DNA of 64,000 nt from Pseudoalteromonas ruthenica (lineage in GTDB: Bacteria > Pseudomonadota > Gammaproteobacteria > Enterobacterales > Alteromonadaceae), in contig NZ_CP023396.1 in NCBI RefSeq assembly GCF_008808095.1, positions 992,001-1,056,000 of the forward strand, written 5' to 3'. Below are positions 16,841-26,739 of this stretch, in pieces. Position 1 is the stretch's first letter. Every line of letters begins with the position of its first letter. The notes below the pieces were generated by a model that was not told the origin of the DNA, did not search any database, and saw nothing but the letters and a program-made list of their open reading frames with translations. The translations under genes were made by a program, and so were the position numbers.

Positions 16841-17593
16841 ATGAAAGTATTAGTGCCCATCAAACGTGTCATCGACTACAACGTCAAAGTACGCGTAAAG
16901 GCAGATAACAGCGATGTCGATTTGGCGAATGTGAAAATGGCGATGAACCCATTTTGCGAAATCGCCATAGAAGAAGCTATTCGCCTAAAAGAATCAGGTA
17001 AGGCAACGGAAGTGATTGCTGTGACTATTGGTGATAAGTCATCGCAAGAGCAGTTGCGCACTGCACTGGCACTGGGCGCCGACAGCGCCATTCACATCGA
17101 AAGTGATGAGAAGCTAGACTCACTGCATGTGGCAAAACTACTCGACAAGTTAATTGATGAGCAGCAACCCGATCTGGTTATCTTAGGGAAGCAAAGTATC
17201 GATTCGGACAATAACCAGACTGGGCAAATGCTGGCTGCGCTGCGCGGATGGGGGCAGGGTACATTTGCCTCAAAAGTGGATATTAACGATGGCAAAGTGA
17301 ACGTGACGCGTGAAGTTGATGGTGGTTTACAAACTGTAGCGCTCACGCTTCCTGCGATTGTCACGACTGATTTGCGTCTCAACGAGCCCCGTTATGCATC
17401 ATTGCCTAACATTATGAAAGCAAAACGCAAACCTTTAGATGTGAAAAGTGCTGCGGATATGGGCGTCGACCTTGCTGCACGAATGCAGTTGGTGAGCGTG
17501 GAAGAGCCAGCTCAGCGTCAAGGTGGTGAAATCGTTGAAGACGTTGAAACCTTAGTGAACAAGTTAAAAAATGAAGCAAAGGTGGTGTCATGA
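16841..17593 (+). CDS. etfB: Electron transfer flavoprotein beta subunit
   Basis: EtfB is the AMP-binding small subunit of ETF, the soluble acceptor for acyl-CoA dehydrogenases. The 250-residue protein shows the typical start [17 protein letters not shown] and the ETF beta signature '[44 protein letters not shown]' near residue 160-205. The ATG at 16841 is preceded by AGGAG, so the GTG at 16823 is not used. etfA follows with an ATGA overlap, giving coupled translation of equal amounts of both subunits. It is divergent from ETF-QO, the next carrier in the chain. Confidence 0.96.
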   Translation: MKVLVPIKRVIDYNVKVRVKADNSDVDLANVKMAMNPFCEIAIEEAIRLKESGKATEVIAVTIGDKSSQEQLRTALALGADSAIHIESDEKLDSLHVAKLLDKLIDEQQPDLVILGKQSIDSDNNQTGQMLAALRGWGQGTFASKVDINDGKVNVTREVDGGLQTVALTLPAIVTTDLRLNEPRYASLPNIMKAKRKPLDVKSAADMGVDLAARMQLVSVEEPAQRQGGEIVEDVETLVNKLKNEAKVVS

Positions 17594-18516
17594 AAGCATT
17601 AGTGGTAGCTGAGCACGAGTACGGTGAACTAAAGCCTGAAACCGCGAAAACATTAAGCGCGGCGCACAAAGTAGGCGCTGATATTGATGTGTTGCTGGTT
17701 GGTGAGAACCTTAATGACGCGGCTGAACAGGCTAGTAAGCTCAGCGGTGTAAGCCGTGTGTTGGTCGCTGATAGCAGTGATTATGCACACCAACTAGCTG
17801 AAAACACCGCTGATTTAATTGTGAGCCTAGCGGGTGATTATAGCCATCTATTTGCCAGTGCGACGACCACCGGTAAAAACATTATGCCACGGGTTGCAGC
17901 GCTATTAGATAAAGCGCAAGTATCGGACATTATTGATGTTATCGACGCTGATACGTTCAAACGCCCGATTTATGCTGGTAACGCCATTGCGACGGTGAAG
18001 TCACTTGAGTCTGTGCACGTTATTACTGTGCGTGCCAGTGCCTTTGATGCAGTGAGCAGCGACGGCAGTGCTAGCATCGAAAAGATTGACAATAGCATGG
18101 CCTCAACGAACAGTGAGTTTGTCTCTAAAGAGCAAACTGAGTCTGAACGCCCTGAATTAACCGCTGCTGATGTGGTTATTTCCGGCGGCCGAGGTATGCA
18201 AAATGGTGAAAACTTCAAACTGTTAGAAGGTATTGCCGATAAGCTCGGTGCGGCTATTGGCGCATCACGCGCTGCGGTAGACGCGGGCTTTGTGCCGAAC
18301 GATATGCAAGTAGGGCAAACCGGCAAAATTGTCGCTCCTGATTTGTACATAGCCGTGGGTATCAGTGGTGCCATCCAGCATTTGGCAGGTATGAAAGACT
18401 CAAAGGTTATTGTAGCTATCAACAAAGACCCAGAAGCACCGATTTTCCAAGTGGCTGACTATGGGTTAGTGGCTGATTTATTCGATGTTCTACCTGAGTT
18501 AGAAGCCAAGCTTTAA
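17590..18516 (+). CDS. etfA: Electron transfer flavoprotein alpha subunit
   Basis: EtfA binds FAD and forms a heterodimer with EtfB. The 308-residue protein has an N-terminal alpha/beta domain and the conserved C-terminal FAD domain (about residues 185-308). The latter contains '[19 protein letters not shown]', '[49 protein letters not shown]' and '[18 protein letters not shown]'. Its ATG overlaps the etfB stop by 4 bp. A terminator follows. Confidence 0.97.
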   Translation: MKALVVAEHEYGELKPETAKTLSAAHKVGADIDVLLVGENLNDAAEQASKLSGVSRVLVADSSDYAHQLAENTADLIVSLAGDYSHLFASATTTGKNIMPRVAALLDKAQVSDIIDVIDADTFKRPIYAGNAIATVKSLESVHVITVRASAFDAVSSDGSASIEKIDNSMASTNSEFVSKEQTESERPELTAADVVISGGRGMQNGENFKLLEGIADKLGAAIGASRAAVDAGFVPNDMQVGQTGKIVAPDLYIAVGISGAIQHLAGMKDSKVIVAINKDPEAPIFQVADYGLVADLFDVLPELEAKL

Positions 18517-18532
18517 AGCGCAACTAGTTTAC

Positions 18533-18570
18533 AAAAAGCCCGCGACTGTTTTTGTGTTGTGGGCTTTTTT
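18533..18570 (+). terminator. Terminator of etfBA
   Basis: AAAAAGCCC at 18533-18541 pairs with GGGCTTTTTT at 18561-18570. The inner stem extends by GU pairs, and a T run follows on the plus strand. Confidence 0.85.
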
Positions 18571-18605
18571 GTAGGTAATGTTGTTTCAAGAGCTTAGGCG
18601 CAAAT

Positions 18606-18632
18606 AAAAACCCGCTACGTGAGCGGGTTTTT
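18606..18632. terminator. Bidirectional terminator downstream of asnS
   Basis: AAAAACCCGCT pairs perfectly with AGCGGGTTTTT around a 5-nt loop. It gives asnS, on the minus strand, a terminator and backs up that of etfA. Confidence 0.9.
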
Positions 18633-18655
18633 GATGTCTATAGCGTGCGCCGTTA

Positions 18656-20053
18656 TTAGTAAGTAGCGCTGCCTTTAGTGCGTGGGAAGGCAATCACGTC
18701 ACGGACATTGCCCATACCGGTCACGTAAGCGACTAAACGTTCAAAACCTAAACCAAAGCCTGAGTGAGGCACCGTGCCGTAGCGGCGTAAGTCGCGATAC
18801 CAGCTATAGTCTTCTTTGTTTAAGCCCATTTCCTCTAAACGAGCATCAAGCACATCTAAACGTTCTTCACGCTGAGAGCCACCGATGATCTCGCCAATGC
18901 CTGGGGCAACGACATCCATCGCTGCCACCGTCTTGCCGTCTTCGTTCTGGCGCATGTAGAAGGCTTTGATATCGCGCGGGTAGTTTTTGATAACTACAGG
19001 CGCTTTGAAGTGCTCTTCAGCCAGATAACGCTCATGTTCAGACTGTAAATCCACGCCCCACTCAACAGCGTATTCAAACTGCTTACCGCACGCCTTAAGA
19101 ATCTCGATAGCGTCGGTGTAATCAACCTGCGCAAAGTCCTTGCTGACGAATTCTTCAAGACGACTGATGGCCGTTTTCTCGATACGTTGTGCGAAGAACT
19201 CCATGTCATCACGACGCTCTTCCAATACCGCAGCAAAGACATACTTAAGCATGTCCTCGGCAAGTTTGGCGATGTCGTTCAAATCGGCAAAAGCCACTTC
19301 CGGCTCGACCATCCAGAACTCTGCAAGGTGGCGCGAGGTGTTAGAGTTTTCAGCACGGAAGGTTGGGCCAAAGGTGTAGATCTTTGACATTGCGCTGGCA
19401 TAGGTTTCACCGTTGAGCTGGCCTGATACCGTTAAAAATGCTTCTTTACCGAAAAAGTCTTCGCTGTAGTCGATATCGCCCTTATCAGTGCGTGGTAGGT
19501 TCTGCATATCCAATGTCGACACTCGGAACATTTCACCAGCACCTTCGCAGTCACTGGCGGTAATGATGGGAGTGCTGATCCACATGTAGCCACGCTCATG
19601 GAAAAAGCGGTGGATAGCCTGCGATAAGCAGTTACGAACACGGGTAACCGCGCCAATCACATTAGTGCGTGGGCGCAGGTGGGCGTGCTCACGTAGGTAC
19701 TCAATACTATGGCGCTTTGCTGCCATAGGGTAAGTGTCAGGGTTTTCTACCCAGCCAATTACTTCAACGCTGTCCGCTTGAATTTCAAAGGCCTGACCTT
19801 TACCGGCTGACGCTACGAGCTTACCGGTTACGCTTACCGAGCAGCCGGCCGTTAAACGCGTTACTTCATCATAATTATTGAGCGAATTAGGCACTACAGC
19901 TTGGATAGGATCAAAACTCGAACCGTCATGAACGGCTAGAAACGAAATACCTGCTTTAGAATCGCGACGTGTGCGCACCCAACCTTTAATGTTGACCTGG
20001 GTGTCCACGGCAACGGCGCCTTTTAATAGCTCGGCGATTGCTGTATGGCTCAT
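18656..20053 (-). CDS. asnS: Asparaginyl-tRNA synthetase
   Basis: AsnRS is a class IIb synthetase that charges tRNA-Asn. The 465-residue protein has the N-terminal OB-fold anticodon-binding domain ([26 protein letters not shown]). It then has class II motif 2 ([25 protein letters not shown]) and motif 3 ([27 protein letters not shown]) at the C-terminus. The ATG at 20053, 5 bp after GGAG, is preferred to a GTG 6 bp upstream that abuts the same site. It is monocistronic with a terminator. Presence of AsnRS means Asn-tRNA can be made directly, without the amidotransferase route. Confidence 0.97.
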   Translation of the reverse strand: MSHTAIAELLKGAVAVDTQVNIKGWVRTRRDSKAGISFLAVHDGSSFDPIQAVVPNSLNNYDEVTRLTAGCSVSVTGKLVASAGKGQAFEIQADSVEVIGWVENPDTYPMAAKRHSIEYLREHAHLRPRTNVIGAVTRVRNCLSQAIHRFFHERGYMWISTPIITASDCEGAGEMFRVSTLDMQNLPRTDKGDIDYSEDFFGKEAFLTVSGQLNGETYASAMSKIYTFGPTFRAENSNTSRHLAEFWMVEPEVAFADLNDIAKLAEDMLKYVFAAVLEERRDDMEFFAQRIEKTAISRLEEFVSKDFAQVDYTDAIEILKACGKQFEYAVEWGVDLQSEHERYLAEEHFKAPVVIKNYPRDIKAFYMRQNEDGKTVAAMDVVAPGIGEIIGGSQREERLDVLDARLEEMGLNKEDYSWYRDLRRYGTVPHSGFGLGFERLVAYVTGMGNVRDVIAFPRTKGSATY

Positions 20054-20253
20054 TTTCACTCCAATGATTACTATTGCCTACTGTGCTGCACCTTGGCAGC
20101 AGCAGTATTATGATGAAAGTTAAGAGGCCTATCTTAACCGTGATTTAGGGAGAAAAAAACTGCCAATTGCCTCAATCAGGGCAGAAATACGTAAAAGCGT
20201 AGAAAATATCACCTAAACTAATCATATATAACTTATTATCGAGACGCTTTAGC

Positions 20254-20586
20254 ATGTTGAGGGGAGATAAACCGGGCCCTTTTCGATTAGTCGCTTGGTG
20301 TGCAGGTGTAGGCTGGGTGCTTTTTGTTGTGGTATTAGTATTGATTCACTACGCTCGCCCTGATGTAGATTACGGCATATTACGTTATTTCGACGTGCCC
20401 ATTCGCGAGCATTGGCTCTTAAAACCGAAAAATAGCGCCTTAATCATGCTAATGCTGTGTGGTCTTTGCTGCGTTTGTGGCATTATAAGGGCAAGAAATA
20501 TAAATAAAATGATGCATCTGGCTGCACTTTCGCTTATTGCTTTAGCGTTTTTGTGTGTCAGCTTTACCCTTGCAATCTTAAGTTAA
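20254..20586 (+). CDS. Hypothetical three-helix membrane protein
   Basis: This 110-residue protein has three predicted transmembrane helices (about residues 12-33, 60-78 and 85-108) and an extracytoplasmic loop of about 25 residues. No family is recognised. The ribosome site is weak. It is 17 bp upstream of a P-loop kinase-like gene and may be co-transcribed with it and the PsiE-family gene. Confidence 0.6.
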   Translation: MLRGDKPGPFRLVAWCAGVGWVLFVVVLVLIHYARPDVDYGILRYFDVPIREHWLLKPKNSALIMLMLCGLCCVCGIIRARNINKMMHLAALSLIALAFLCVSFTLAILS

Positions 20587-20603
20587 AACGCAGTGAGTAG
20601 TTA

Positions 20604-21035
20604 ATGAAACAAGCTTTTATCCTACGCGGCTTGCCAGGTAGTGGTAAAACCCACTATGCGCAGAGCCTTGCCGACGACCTCGTTGCCGGCGATGCTAGCC
20701 AATACTTTATTTGCAGTACCGACGATTTCTTCGTGCAAGATGGCCACTATCAATTTGATAAGCACAAGTTACCTGAATATCACAATCTTAATTTAGCCCG
20801 TTATATTAAAGCGCTCGCGGAGGGCATTCCGTTAGTGATTGTTGATAACACCAATATCAAAAAATGGGAATTTATCGCCTACATTGAAGCTGCGCATGCG
20901 CTCGGTTATCAAGTCAAAGAGGTGATCGTTGGCGAGGTAAAAGACAAAGCAATGCAACACCTTTATGCTCAGCGCAACACCCACAAAGTAGCACTGCGGA
21001 CGATAGCGAAAATGGCCTATCAATTTGAGTGGTAA
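20604..21035 (+). CDS. P-loop ATPase/kinase, N4BP2-like
   Basis: A 143-residue single-domain P-loop protein. Walker A is LRGLPGSGKTHYA at about residues 7-19. 'ICSTDDFF' is a Walker B-like or lid region, and 'VIVDNTNIKKWEF' matches the AAA_33 / polynucleotide-kinase-like family seen at the end of N4BP2. Such proteins are predicted kinases or nucleotide-handling enzymes; the substrate is unknown. It is followed 22 bp later by a PsiE-family gene with a GGAG ribosome site. Confidence 0.8.
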   Translation: MKQAFILRGLPGSGKTHYAQSLADDLVAGDASQYFICSTDDFFVQDGHYQFDKHKLPEYHNLNLARYIKALAEGIPLVIVDNTNIKKWEFIAYIEAAHALGYQVKEVIVGEVKDKAMQHLYAQRNTHKVALRTIAKMAYQFEW

Positions 21036-21057
21036 TTGACCATATCAAGGAGCATTC

Positions 21058-21564
21058 ATGAGTAACAAGCAAGTAGAGCATGACACCCAAAAACCTAAAC
21101 TAGCGCACGAGCTCCACCAAGAACTTCCGGTTGATCATCCCGATGCGTTTTTTCGCATGCTACACAAAGTGATTCGCTTTGCTATTTGTGTTTTAGCCCT
21201 GTGTATGGTGGCAGTTATACTCTGGGGGGTCGGTGATGTTATGTACATTATCTACGAGCGATTAATGCAGCCACCTTACTTTTTACTAGATGTCAATGAC
21301 ATCTTTTATACCTTTGGTGGCTTTATGGCTGTGTTGATAGCGGTGGAAATATTTATCAACATTAGGATGTATCTAGGCAGCAACGTGTTTCCTGTCAAGC
21401 TTGTCGTCGCGACTGCTTTGATGGCTATCGCTCGTAAAGTGATCATCCTTGATTTTGATACCCTCACCCCGCTTTACCTGATAGGTATCGCCGCCACAAC
21501 TTTAGCGCTGGGGATAACCTACTGGCTTTTGGGCAAAGCGCCCAATGATGATTATGACCATTAG
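21058..21564 (+). CDS. PsiE-family membrane protein
   Basis: This 168-residue inner-membrane protein has four hydrophobic helices between about residues 38 and 160. It has the PsiE-family pattern with 'FYTFGGFMAVLIAVEIFINIRMYL' and 'ALMAIARKVIILD'. E. coli PsiE is phosphate-starvation inducible, with unknown biochemical function. The N-terminus is hydrophilic and the ribosome site AAGGAG precedes the ATG. It is the last gene of a three-gene unit that ends in a strong terminator. I see no Pho box upstream. Confidence 0.85.
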   Translation: MSNKQVEHDTQKPKLAHELHQELPVDHPDAFFRMLHKVIRFAICVLALCMVAVILWGVGDVMYIIYERLMQPPYFLLDVNDIFYTFGGFMAVLIAVEIFINIRMYLGSNVFPVKLVVATALMAIARKVIILDFDTLTPLYLIGIAATTLALGITYWLLGKAPNDDYDH

Positions 21565-21576
21565 ATGGACATTGAT

Positions 21577-21606
21577 AAAAAAACCGCCTCAAGGGCGGCT
21601 TTTTTT
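21577..21606. terminator. Bidirectional terminator, PsiE gene and kamA
   Basis: AAAAAAACCGCC and GGCGGCTTTTTT form a stem with A and T tracts on both sides, between two convergent genes. Confidence 0.88.
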
Positions 21607-21607
21607 A

Positions 21608-22945
21608 TTACATGGCGTTGTATTCGTCTTCCCAGAAGAACTTTTCTTCGCCAAATGCCGGCTTTAAGTCATTAAGCCATGTAGCATTCTCGTCATACTT
21701 GGTAAAGAAAGGACGCTGCACCCAATCTGGGTTGCGAGCTTGAATAAAGCGCAGTACGAAGACCTTTTCACCGGCAATCTCGCTGACACCAGATACTTCT
21801 ACCTTTCCTGGACCTGCACTCATAGACGGGCCGCGCACGGTACGACTGACGCCGGATACCTGTTTATAAGCCTCGCGGAAGGTTTCCCAAGTTTTATACA
21901 GGGGCAATTCAAAGTAACGCTTGGCCCCGGTATCACGTTCAATAAACATGTAGTACGGGATCATCCCTAGCTGCGTTTGCTCTTTCCACATTTCCGCCCA
22001 CATATTAGGGTCGGTATTAATGTTATTAAGGAGTGGTGCTTGAGTACGGATTTGCGCGCCGGTTTTACGCAATAGGGCAATCGCTTCGCGTGTGGCGGCG
22101 GTGCGCAGCTCTTGCTTATGGTTGATGTGAGCCATAATAGAAACGTGCTTGCCTGCATCCACGAGCTCTTTAATTAAGGCGAGCAAGTCTTGCGCATCAG
22201 GATCGGTTAAATAACGGAATGGCCAGAAAGTCAGTGACTTGGTGCCGATACGGATGGTGCGAATATGGTCAAATTCGGGATCTTTAAGCTTTTCAAGATA
22301 GCCACGAAGTTTAACGGTACGCATCACCATTGGGTCGCCGCCGGTTACGAGTAGATCGGTAACCTCTTTGTGCTCACGCAGATAGTTATGCAATAAGTCC
22401 GCATCGTTGTTATTGAATCGTGTCGCTTTACCAACAAACTGCGCCCAGCGGAAGCAGAAAGTACAGTAAGAGTGACAATATTGTCCTTGTGCTGGAAAGA
22501 ATAACACGGTTTCTTTGTATTTGTGTTGAATGCCTTCAACGCGCTCACCATCGAGCTCGGGCACATTCTTTTCCATTTGCCCGGCAGGGTGCGGGTTCAG
22601 CTTGTTACGGATCTGTTGTGCCAGTTCCATTACCTGTTCAGCGGTTGGGTCCGTTCTATGCAGCGCAGCCATTTGCTCGTACGACTCGTCATCTAACATA
22701 CCACGCTGAGGGAACGTAAGTTGGAATACCGGATCATTGGGAACTTTATCCCAATCAATCAATTCTTCAATTACAAAGTTATTTACGCGGAATGGGAATA
22801 CACTGGCCACGACCTTCATCTCAAAGCGCATATGCTCTGGTAGTTGGTGTAGGGCTTCAATTTTATCAATTTGACGGTGTTGATACACGGTAAACCTAGG
22901 CGGGACAAAGGTTTCCGCTGGCTGTATTTGAACGGTTTGCTGCAT
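21608..22945 (-). CDS. kamA: KamA-family radical SAM aminomutase (lysine 2,3-aminomutase-like)
   Basis: A 445-residue radical SAM enzyme with the cluster motif Cys157-x3-Cys161-x2-Cys164 (YCHSYCTFCFRW). 'GGDPMVMRT' is the SAM-binding GGE-like motif. Enzymes of this family use SAM and PLP to move an amino group (lysine, or in some members glutamate, to the beta-amino acid). The length exceeds that of EpmB, the 340-residue aminomutase that modifies EF-P, so a free amino acid is the more likely substrate, perhaps making beta-lysine for osmotic balance or lysine breakdown. That last point is inference. The gene has no obvious partner and the start has a weak ribosome site. Confidence 0.85.
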   Translation of the reverse strand: MQQTVQIQPAETFVPPRFTVYQHRQIDKIEALHQLPEHMRFEMKVVASVFPFRVNNFVIEELIDWDKVPNDPVFQLTFPQRGMLDDESYEQMAALHRTDPTAEQVMELAQQIRNKLNPHPAGQMEKNVPELDGERVEGIQHKYKETVLFFPAQGQYCHSYCTFCFRWAQFVGKATRFNNNDADLLHNYLREHKEVTDLLVTGGDPMVMRTVKLRGYLEKLKDPEFDHIRTIRIGTKSLTFWPFRYLTDPDAQDLLALIKELVDAGKHVSIMAHINHKQELRTAATREAIALLRKTGAQIRTQAPLLNNINTDPNMWAEMWKEQTQLGMIPYYMFIERDTGAKRYFELPLYKTWETFREAYKQVSGVSRTVRGPSMSAGPGKVEVSGVSEIAGEKVFVLRFIQARNPDWVQRPFFTKYDENATWLNDLKPAFGEEKFFWEDEYNAM

Positions 22946-23121
22946 ATATTTTCACTTGCTAGTTGAAAAGGTTGGTACTCTAACAAAAAGGTCAAGCCAA
23001 TTCCTAGTCCTAAGTGCGAATATAATTGCGCTGTAACACGCAAAGAGCGGCCTTTGGCGCGCCCAAGCAGGTATAAAATTGCTACGCAGTGAAACTAATT
23101 GTTCAGCGAAAAGTAAGTTAA

Positions 23122-23180
23122 CTCTTTGAGCTGGTTATAAACTGTGGTGACTCCCAGCTCAAAGAGGCAACAGTCACCAC
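23122..23180. repeat. Interlocking inverted repeats after bioA
   Basis: Stem A pairs CTCTTTGAGCTGG (23122-23134) with CCAGCTCAAAGAG (23154-23166). Stem B pairs GTGGTGACT (23144-23152) with AGTCACCAC (23172-23180). The order A, B, A', B' is that of an H-type pseudoknot, or of two mutually exclusive hairpins. It begins 5 bp after the bioA stop and has no T run. Confidence 0.7.
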
Positions 23181-23184
23181 CTCA

Positions 23185-24477
23185 TTAGTAGTGACCCTGA
23201 GCAATAGCATCGTATATTGCCGTGGCTAAGCGCTGAATGTCGTTTTCGCTGCTAACAAAAGGCGGCATAAGATAAATCAATTTACCAAAGGGGCGGATCC
23301 ACACTCCTTGGCTGACAAAAAACCGCTGTATCTTGGCGACATCCACAGCACTATTGAGCTCAACTACACCAATGGCGCCAAGGCGGCGTACATCAACCAC
23401 GGCGGCTAATTCGCGGCAGCGCTCTAAGGCACCAAGCCAATGATGAATATCGTTTATTTGCCCTTGCCAATTATTATCGAGCAACAATTCGAGACTTTTG
23501 TTGGCCACGGCGCAGGCCAGCGGGTTACCCATAAAGGTGGGGCCATGCATCAAAACGCCTGCTTCGCCTTCGCAAATACCGCGTGCTACATGACTCGTGG
23601 TCAGTGTCGCGGCTAAGGTCATATAGCCACCGGTAAGTGCTTTCCCCACACACATAATGTCTGGAGCTATATCGGCATGTTCAACAGCGAACAAGGTACC
23701 GGTGCGGCCAAAGCCAGTGGCAATTTCGTCGCAAATAAGCAATATCTCATAGCGGTCGCACAACTGGCGCACGGTTTTTAAATAGTCGGGATGATAAAAG
23801 TTCATACCGCCGGCATTTTGGACAATCGGCTCAATGATAAAAGCCGCCACTTCATGATGATGTTTATCAAAGTATTGCTCTAGGGTGTGCGCCTCTTCAG
23901 GGTCGAAGCGTTCATTAAAACGGCTACGGGGTGGCGGCACAAAGATTTGTTCGGGTAAAAATCCGCGATACATACTGTGCATTGAGTTGACCGGGTCGCA
24001 CACACTCATAGCGGCAAAGGTATCGCCGTGATAGCCCTTTTGCGGGGTCATAAGTTTATGCTTTTGTTTATGGCCTTGGCTATACCAATATTGCACTGCC
24101 ATTTTTATCGCCACTTCCACACTTACTGAGCCGCCATCGGCAAGAAACACCTTGTCGAGCGCTTTGGGGGTCATCGCCACTAACTTTTTACACAGTTCAA
24201 CTGCTGGCGCGTGAGTGATACCGCCAAACATAACATGGCTCATATTGTTGCTTTGGCTTTGCAGCGCTTCATTTAACTGGGGGTGATTGTAGCCGTGCAG
24301 GGCACTCCACCATGATGCCATACCATCAATTAAGGCTTCGCCACTTTGTAGATAAATGCGGGTTCCCTCAGCATGGGTAACGGGATAATTGGGAAGAGGG
24401 TTGAGCATTGATGTGTAGGGGTGCCAAATGTGCTCACGATCAAACTCAGTGTCGATATGTGTATAATTATTGCTCAT
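23185..24477 (-). CDS. bioA: Adenosylmethionine-8-amino-7-oxononanoate aminotransferase
   Basis: BioA is the PLP enzyme that transfers an amino group from S-adenosylmethionine to 7-keto-8-aminopelargonate, giving DAPA, in biotin synthesis. The 430-residue protein has the class III aminotransferase features: 'HIWHPYTSM' near the start, 'GSVSVEVAIKMAVQYW', 'LLICDEIATGFGRTG' and the PLP-binding Lys in 'CVGKALTGGYMTLAATL'. It is divergent from bioBFCD, as in E. coli, and the 97-bp shared region carries a BirA-like operator immediately before its start codon. Confidence 0.97.
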   Translation of the reverse strand: MSNNYTHIDTEFDREHIWHPYTSMLNPLPNYPVTHAEGTRIYLQSGEALIDGMASWWSALHGYNHPQLNEALQSQSNNMSHVMFGGITHAPAVELCKKLVAMTPKALDKVFLADGGSVSVEVAIKMAVQYWYSQGHKQKHKLMTPQKGYHGDTFAAMSVCDPVNSMHSMYRGFLPEQIFVPPPRSRFNERFDPEEAHTLEQYFDKHHHEVAAFIIEPIVQNAGGMNFYHPDYLKTVRQLCDRYEILLICDEIATGFGRTGTLFAVEHADIAPDIMCVGKALTGGYMTLAATLTTSHVARGICEGEAGVLMHGPTFMGNPLACAVANKSLELLLDNNWQGQINDIHHWLGALERCRELAAVVDVRRLGAIGVVELNSAVDVAKIQRFFVSQGVWIRPFGKLIYLMPPFVSSENDIQRLATAIYDAIAQGHY

Positions 24478-24511
24478 AGGTAAACTTCAAATGTCATTGC
24501 AGCGTTGACAA
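24478..24511. promoter_or_regulatory. Candidate BirA operator between bioA and bioB
   Basis: AGGTAAACT (24478-24486) and CGTTGACAA (24503-24511) are separated by 16 bp and match the halves of the recalled BirA box (TTGTAAACC and GGTTTACAA) at 6 and 7 of 9 positions. The right half overlaps the -35 of the bioB promoter. Confidence 0.55.
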
Positions 24512-24532
24512 TACTAAGGCAACTCGTAGACT
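24505..24532 (+). promoter_or_regulatory. Probable bioB promoter
   Basis: A consensus -35 TTGACA (24505-24510) is followed after 16 bp by TAGACT (24527-24532) as -10. Its -35 lies in the right half of the BirA-like operator, so BirA binding would block it. Confidence 0.55.
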
Positions 24533-24574
24533 GATACAAAATTAAATTCTACCGTCGATAATAAAGAGAACTCT

Positions 24575-25618
24575 ATGGAACAGGCCGAAATCCGTCATAA
24601 CTGGACGCACGAACAAGTTAAAGCCCTTTTTGACATGCCATTTAATGATTTGCTGTTCAAAGCGGCAAGCATTCACCGTCAACACTTTAACCCCAACGAA
24701 GTGCAAATTTCGACTTTATTATCGATTAAAACCGGCGCCTGCCCAGAAGATTGTAAATATTGCCCTCAGTCAGGGCACTATAAAACCGACCTCGAGCGTG
24801 AGCGCTTGATGGAAGTAGAAAAAGTGGTGGAGCAGGCCAGGGCCGCCAAGTCAAAAGGTGCGACCCGTTTTTGCATGGGTGCAGCATGGTCAGACCCTAA
24901 AGACCGCGATATGCCCTACATTGAGCGCATGGTCCGAGAAGTAAAAGAGCTGGGTTTAGAAACCTGCATGACACTGGGCAAGCTTGATAACGATAAAGCC
25001 AAGCAGCTGCGCGGGGCGGGGTTAGACTACTATAACCATAACCTTGATACTTCACCTGAATACTATGAGCAGATTATCACGACGCGCACTTACCAAGACC
25101 GTTTAGACACACTGGATCATGTGCGTGATGCCGGCATGAAGGTATGCTCCGGTGGCATTATCGGTATGGGAGAGCAGGCTTCTGATCGCTACGGCCTACT
25201 GATCCAGCTGGCTAACTTGCCTAAGCAACCGGAAAGTGTGCCGATTAATATGCTGGTTAAGGTCAAGGGCACGCCTTTAGAAAACGTCGATGATTTAGAC
25301 CAGTTCGAATTCATTCGCACTATTGCTGTGGCGCGTATCATGATGCCGAAAAGCTACGTGCGTTTATCAGCAGGGCGCACGGCAATGAATGAGCAGATGC
25401 AAAGCATGTGTTTCTTTGCCGGAGCAAATTCCATCTTCTATGGTGATAAACTGCTGACCACCGACAACCCTGAAGCCGATGCCGATATGAACCTTATTCG
25501 CAAACTGGGGATGCGCCCAGAGCAGGCTCAGGATTACTCAGACGAGGCCTATGAAGCGTCATTGAGCTCAGCTATCGCTGATAAGAAAACCTCAGAGCTG
25601 TTTTACGAAGCACCCTAA
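24575..25618 (+). CDS. bioB: Biotin synthase
   Basis: BioB is a radical SAM enzyme that inserts sulfur into dethiobiotin. The 347-residue protein has the SAM cluster cysteines Cys56, Cys60 and Cys63 ([16 protein letters not shown]). The second, sulfur-donating cluster region is seen as 'RFCMGAAW' and 'GLETCMTLG', and '[34 protein letters not shown]' lies near the C-terminus. An AAAGAGAA ribosome site precedes the ATG. It heads the bioBFCD operon; its TAA shares a base with the bioF ATG. Confidence 0.98.
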   Translation: MEQAEIRHNWTHEQVKALFDMPFNDLLFKAASIHRQHFNPNEVQISTLLSIKTGACPEDCKYCPQSGHYKTDLERERLMEVEKVVEQARAAKSKGATRFCMGAAWSDPKDRDMPYIERMVREVKELGLETCMTLGKLDNDKAKQLRGAGLDYYNHNLDTSPEYYEQIITTRTYQDRLDTLDHVRDAGMKVCSGGIIGMGEQASDRYGLLIQLANLPKQPESVPINMLVKVKGTPLENVDDLDQFEFIRTIAVARIMMPKSYVRLSAGRTAMNEQMQSMCFFAGANSIFYGDKLLTTDNPEADADMNLIRKLGMRPEQAQDYSDEAYEASLSSAIADKKTSELFYEAP

Positions 25619-26739
25619 TGGCGTTTGAATACATTGATAATGTGCTCGAGGGTGCCAAAGAGCAGCACTTACTGCGCCAGCGCGTGGTAGTCGATGACAT
25701 TTGTGCGCGCACCTTGGCCGTGGATGGTCGACGCTATTTAAATTTTGCGTCCAATGACTATCTTGCTTTAGGCGATCGGCCGCTGCCGCCATTGAAAGGG
25801 CGCAGTGGCGGGCACAGTTCGCCGTTGGTTACTGGTTACAGTCGTGAGCAAGCAGAGCTGGAGCAACGTTTTTGTGCACTTTATGGCTTTGAGTCAGCGC
25901 TGCTGTTTGCCAGCGGTTTCAGTGCTAATGCCAGTGTGCTGAAAGCCTTGTTTGCTCAAGCCCGGGAAGGCTTGATTGTGCAAGACAAACTGAATCATGC
26001 CAGTTTAGTCGATGGCGGCCTTGCGGCAAACGCACAGATGCAGCGCTTTAATCACAATAATATGGCGCATCTGGATGCGCGCTTGGGTAAATCCAAAGCC
26101 CACCATAAACTGGTAGTAAGCGAGGGCGTGTTCTCGATGGATGGGGACTGCGCGCCGCTTGAACAGCTACGCAGTCAGTGTGAGAAGCACCGGGCCTGGT
26201 TAATGCTTGATGATGCCCATGGGTTTGGGGTGCTCGGTGGAGGCAAAGGCAGCGCTGCGGTGCTTAAGCCTGATATTTTAGTGCTCACCTTTGGTAAAGC
26301 GCTGGCTGCCAACGGGGCTATCGTACTAGCTAGCAACAAAGTCATCGATTTGCTGCTGCAAAGTAATCGCGATTACACCTATTCCACGGCACTGTCCGCT
26401 TTGCAATGTGAGGTGATTGACGAGCGACTGACGCAGTTGTTGGCGGCCGACGCCGAGCGCCAACATTTATCTGCACTGATTGATTACTTTAAAAGCCAAT
26501 GTGCGGCGGCTCATTTAGCACTGATGCCCTCAGATACACCGATACAGCCGTTGATCGTCGGCGATAGTGAATCAGCGTTGATGATGCAAAATCAACTTCG
26601 TGAAAAAGGCATATGGCTTAGTGCCATACGACCGCCCACTGTGGCCCACAATACTGCGCGTTTGCGTATCACCTTAACGGCGGCTCATACTGAGCAAGAT
26701 ATCGACACCTTAGTCAGCGCCTTGGAGCAATGCCGATGA
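25618..26739 (+). CDS. bioF: 8-amino-7-oxononanoate synthase
   Basis: BioF condenses pimeloyl-ACP (or CoA) with alanine to form KAPA, using PLP. The 373-residue alpha-oxoamine synthase has 'NFASNDYLAL', the 'GSGGHSSPLVTGYS'-type substrate loop, 'DDAHGFGVLG' and the PLP lysine in 'LTFGKALAANGAIV'. The ATG overlaps the bioB stop by one base. The gene ends overlapping bioC. Confidence 0.97.
   Translation: MAFEYIDNVLEGAKEQHLLRQRVVVDDICARTLAVDGRRYLNFASNDYLALGDRPLPPLKGRSGGHSSPLVTGYSREQAELEQRFCALYGFESALLFASGFSANASVLKALFAQAREGLIVQDKLNHASLVDGGLAANAQMQRFNHNNMAHLDARLGKSKAHHKLVVSEGVFSMDGDCAPLEQLRSQCEKHRAWLMLDDAHGFGVLGGGKGSAAVLKPDILVLTFGKALAANGAIVLASNKVIDLLLQSNRDYTYSTALSALQCEVIDERLTQLLAADAERQHLSALIDYFKSQCAAAHLALMPSDTPIQPLIVGDSESALMMQNQLREKGIWLSAIRPPTVAHNTARLRITLTAAHTEQDIDTLVSALEQCR

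Noticed and set aside
20119..20138. Inverted repeat GTTAAGA/TCTTAAC upstream of asnS
   Set aside because: Seven-bp AT-rich arms at this spacing are expected by chance in an AT-rich promoter region, and I could not match it to a known regulator.
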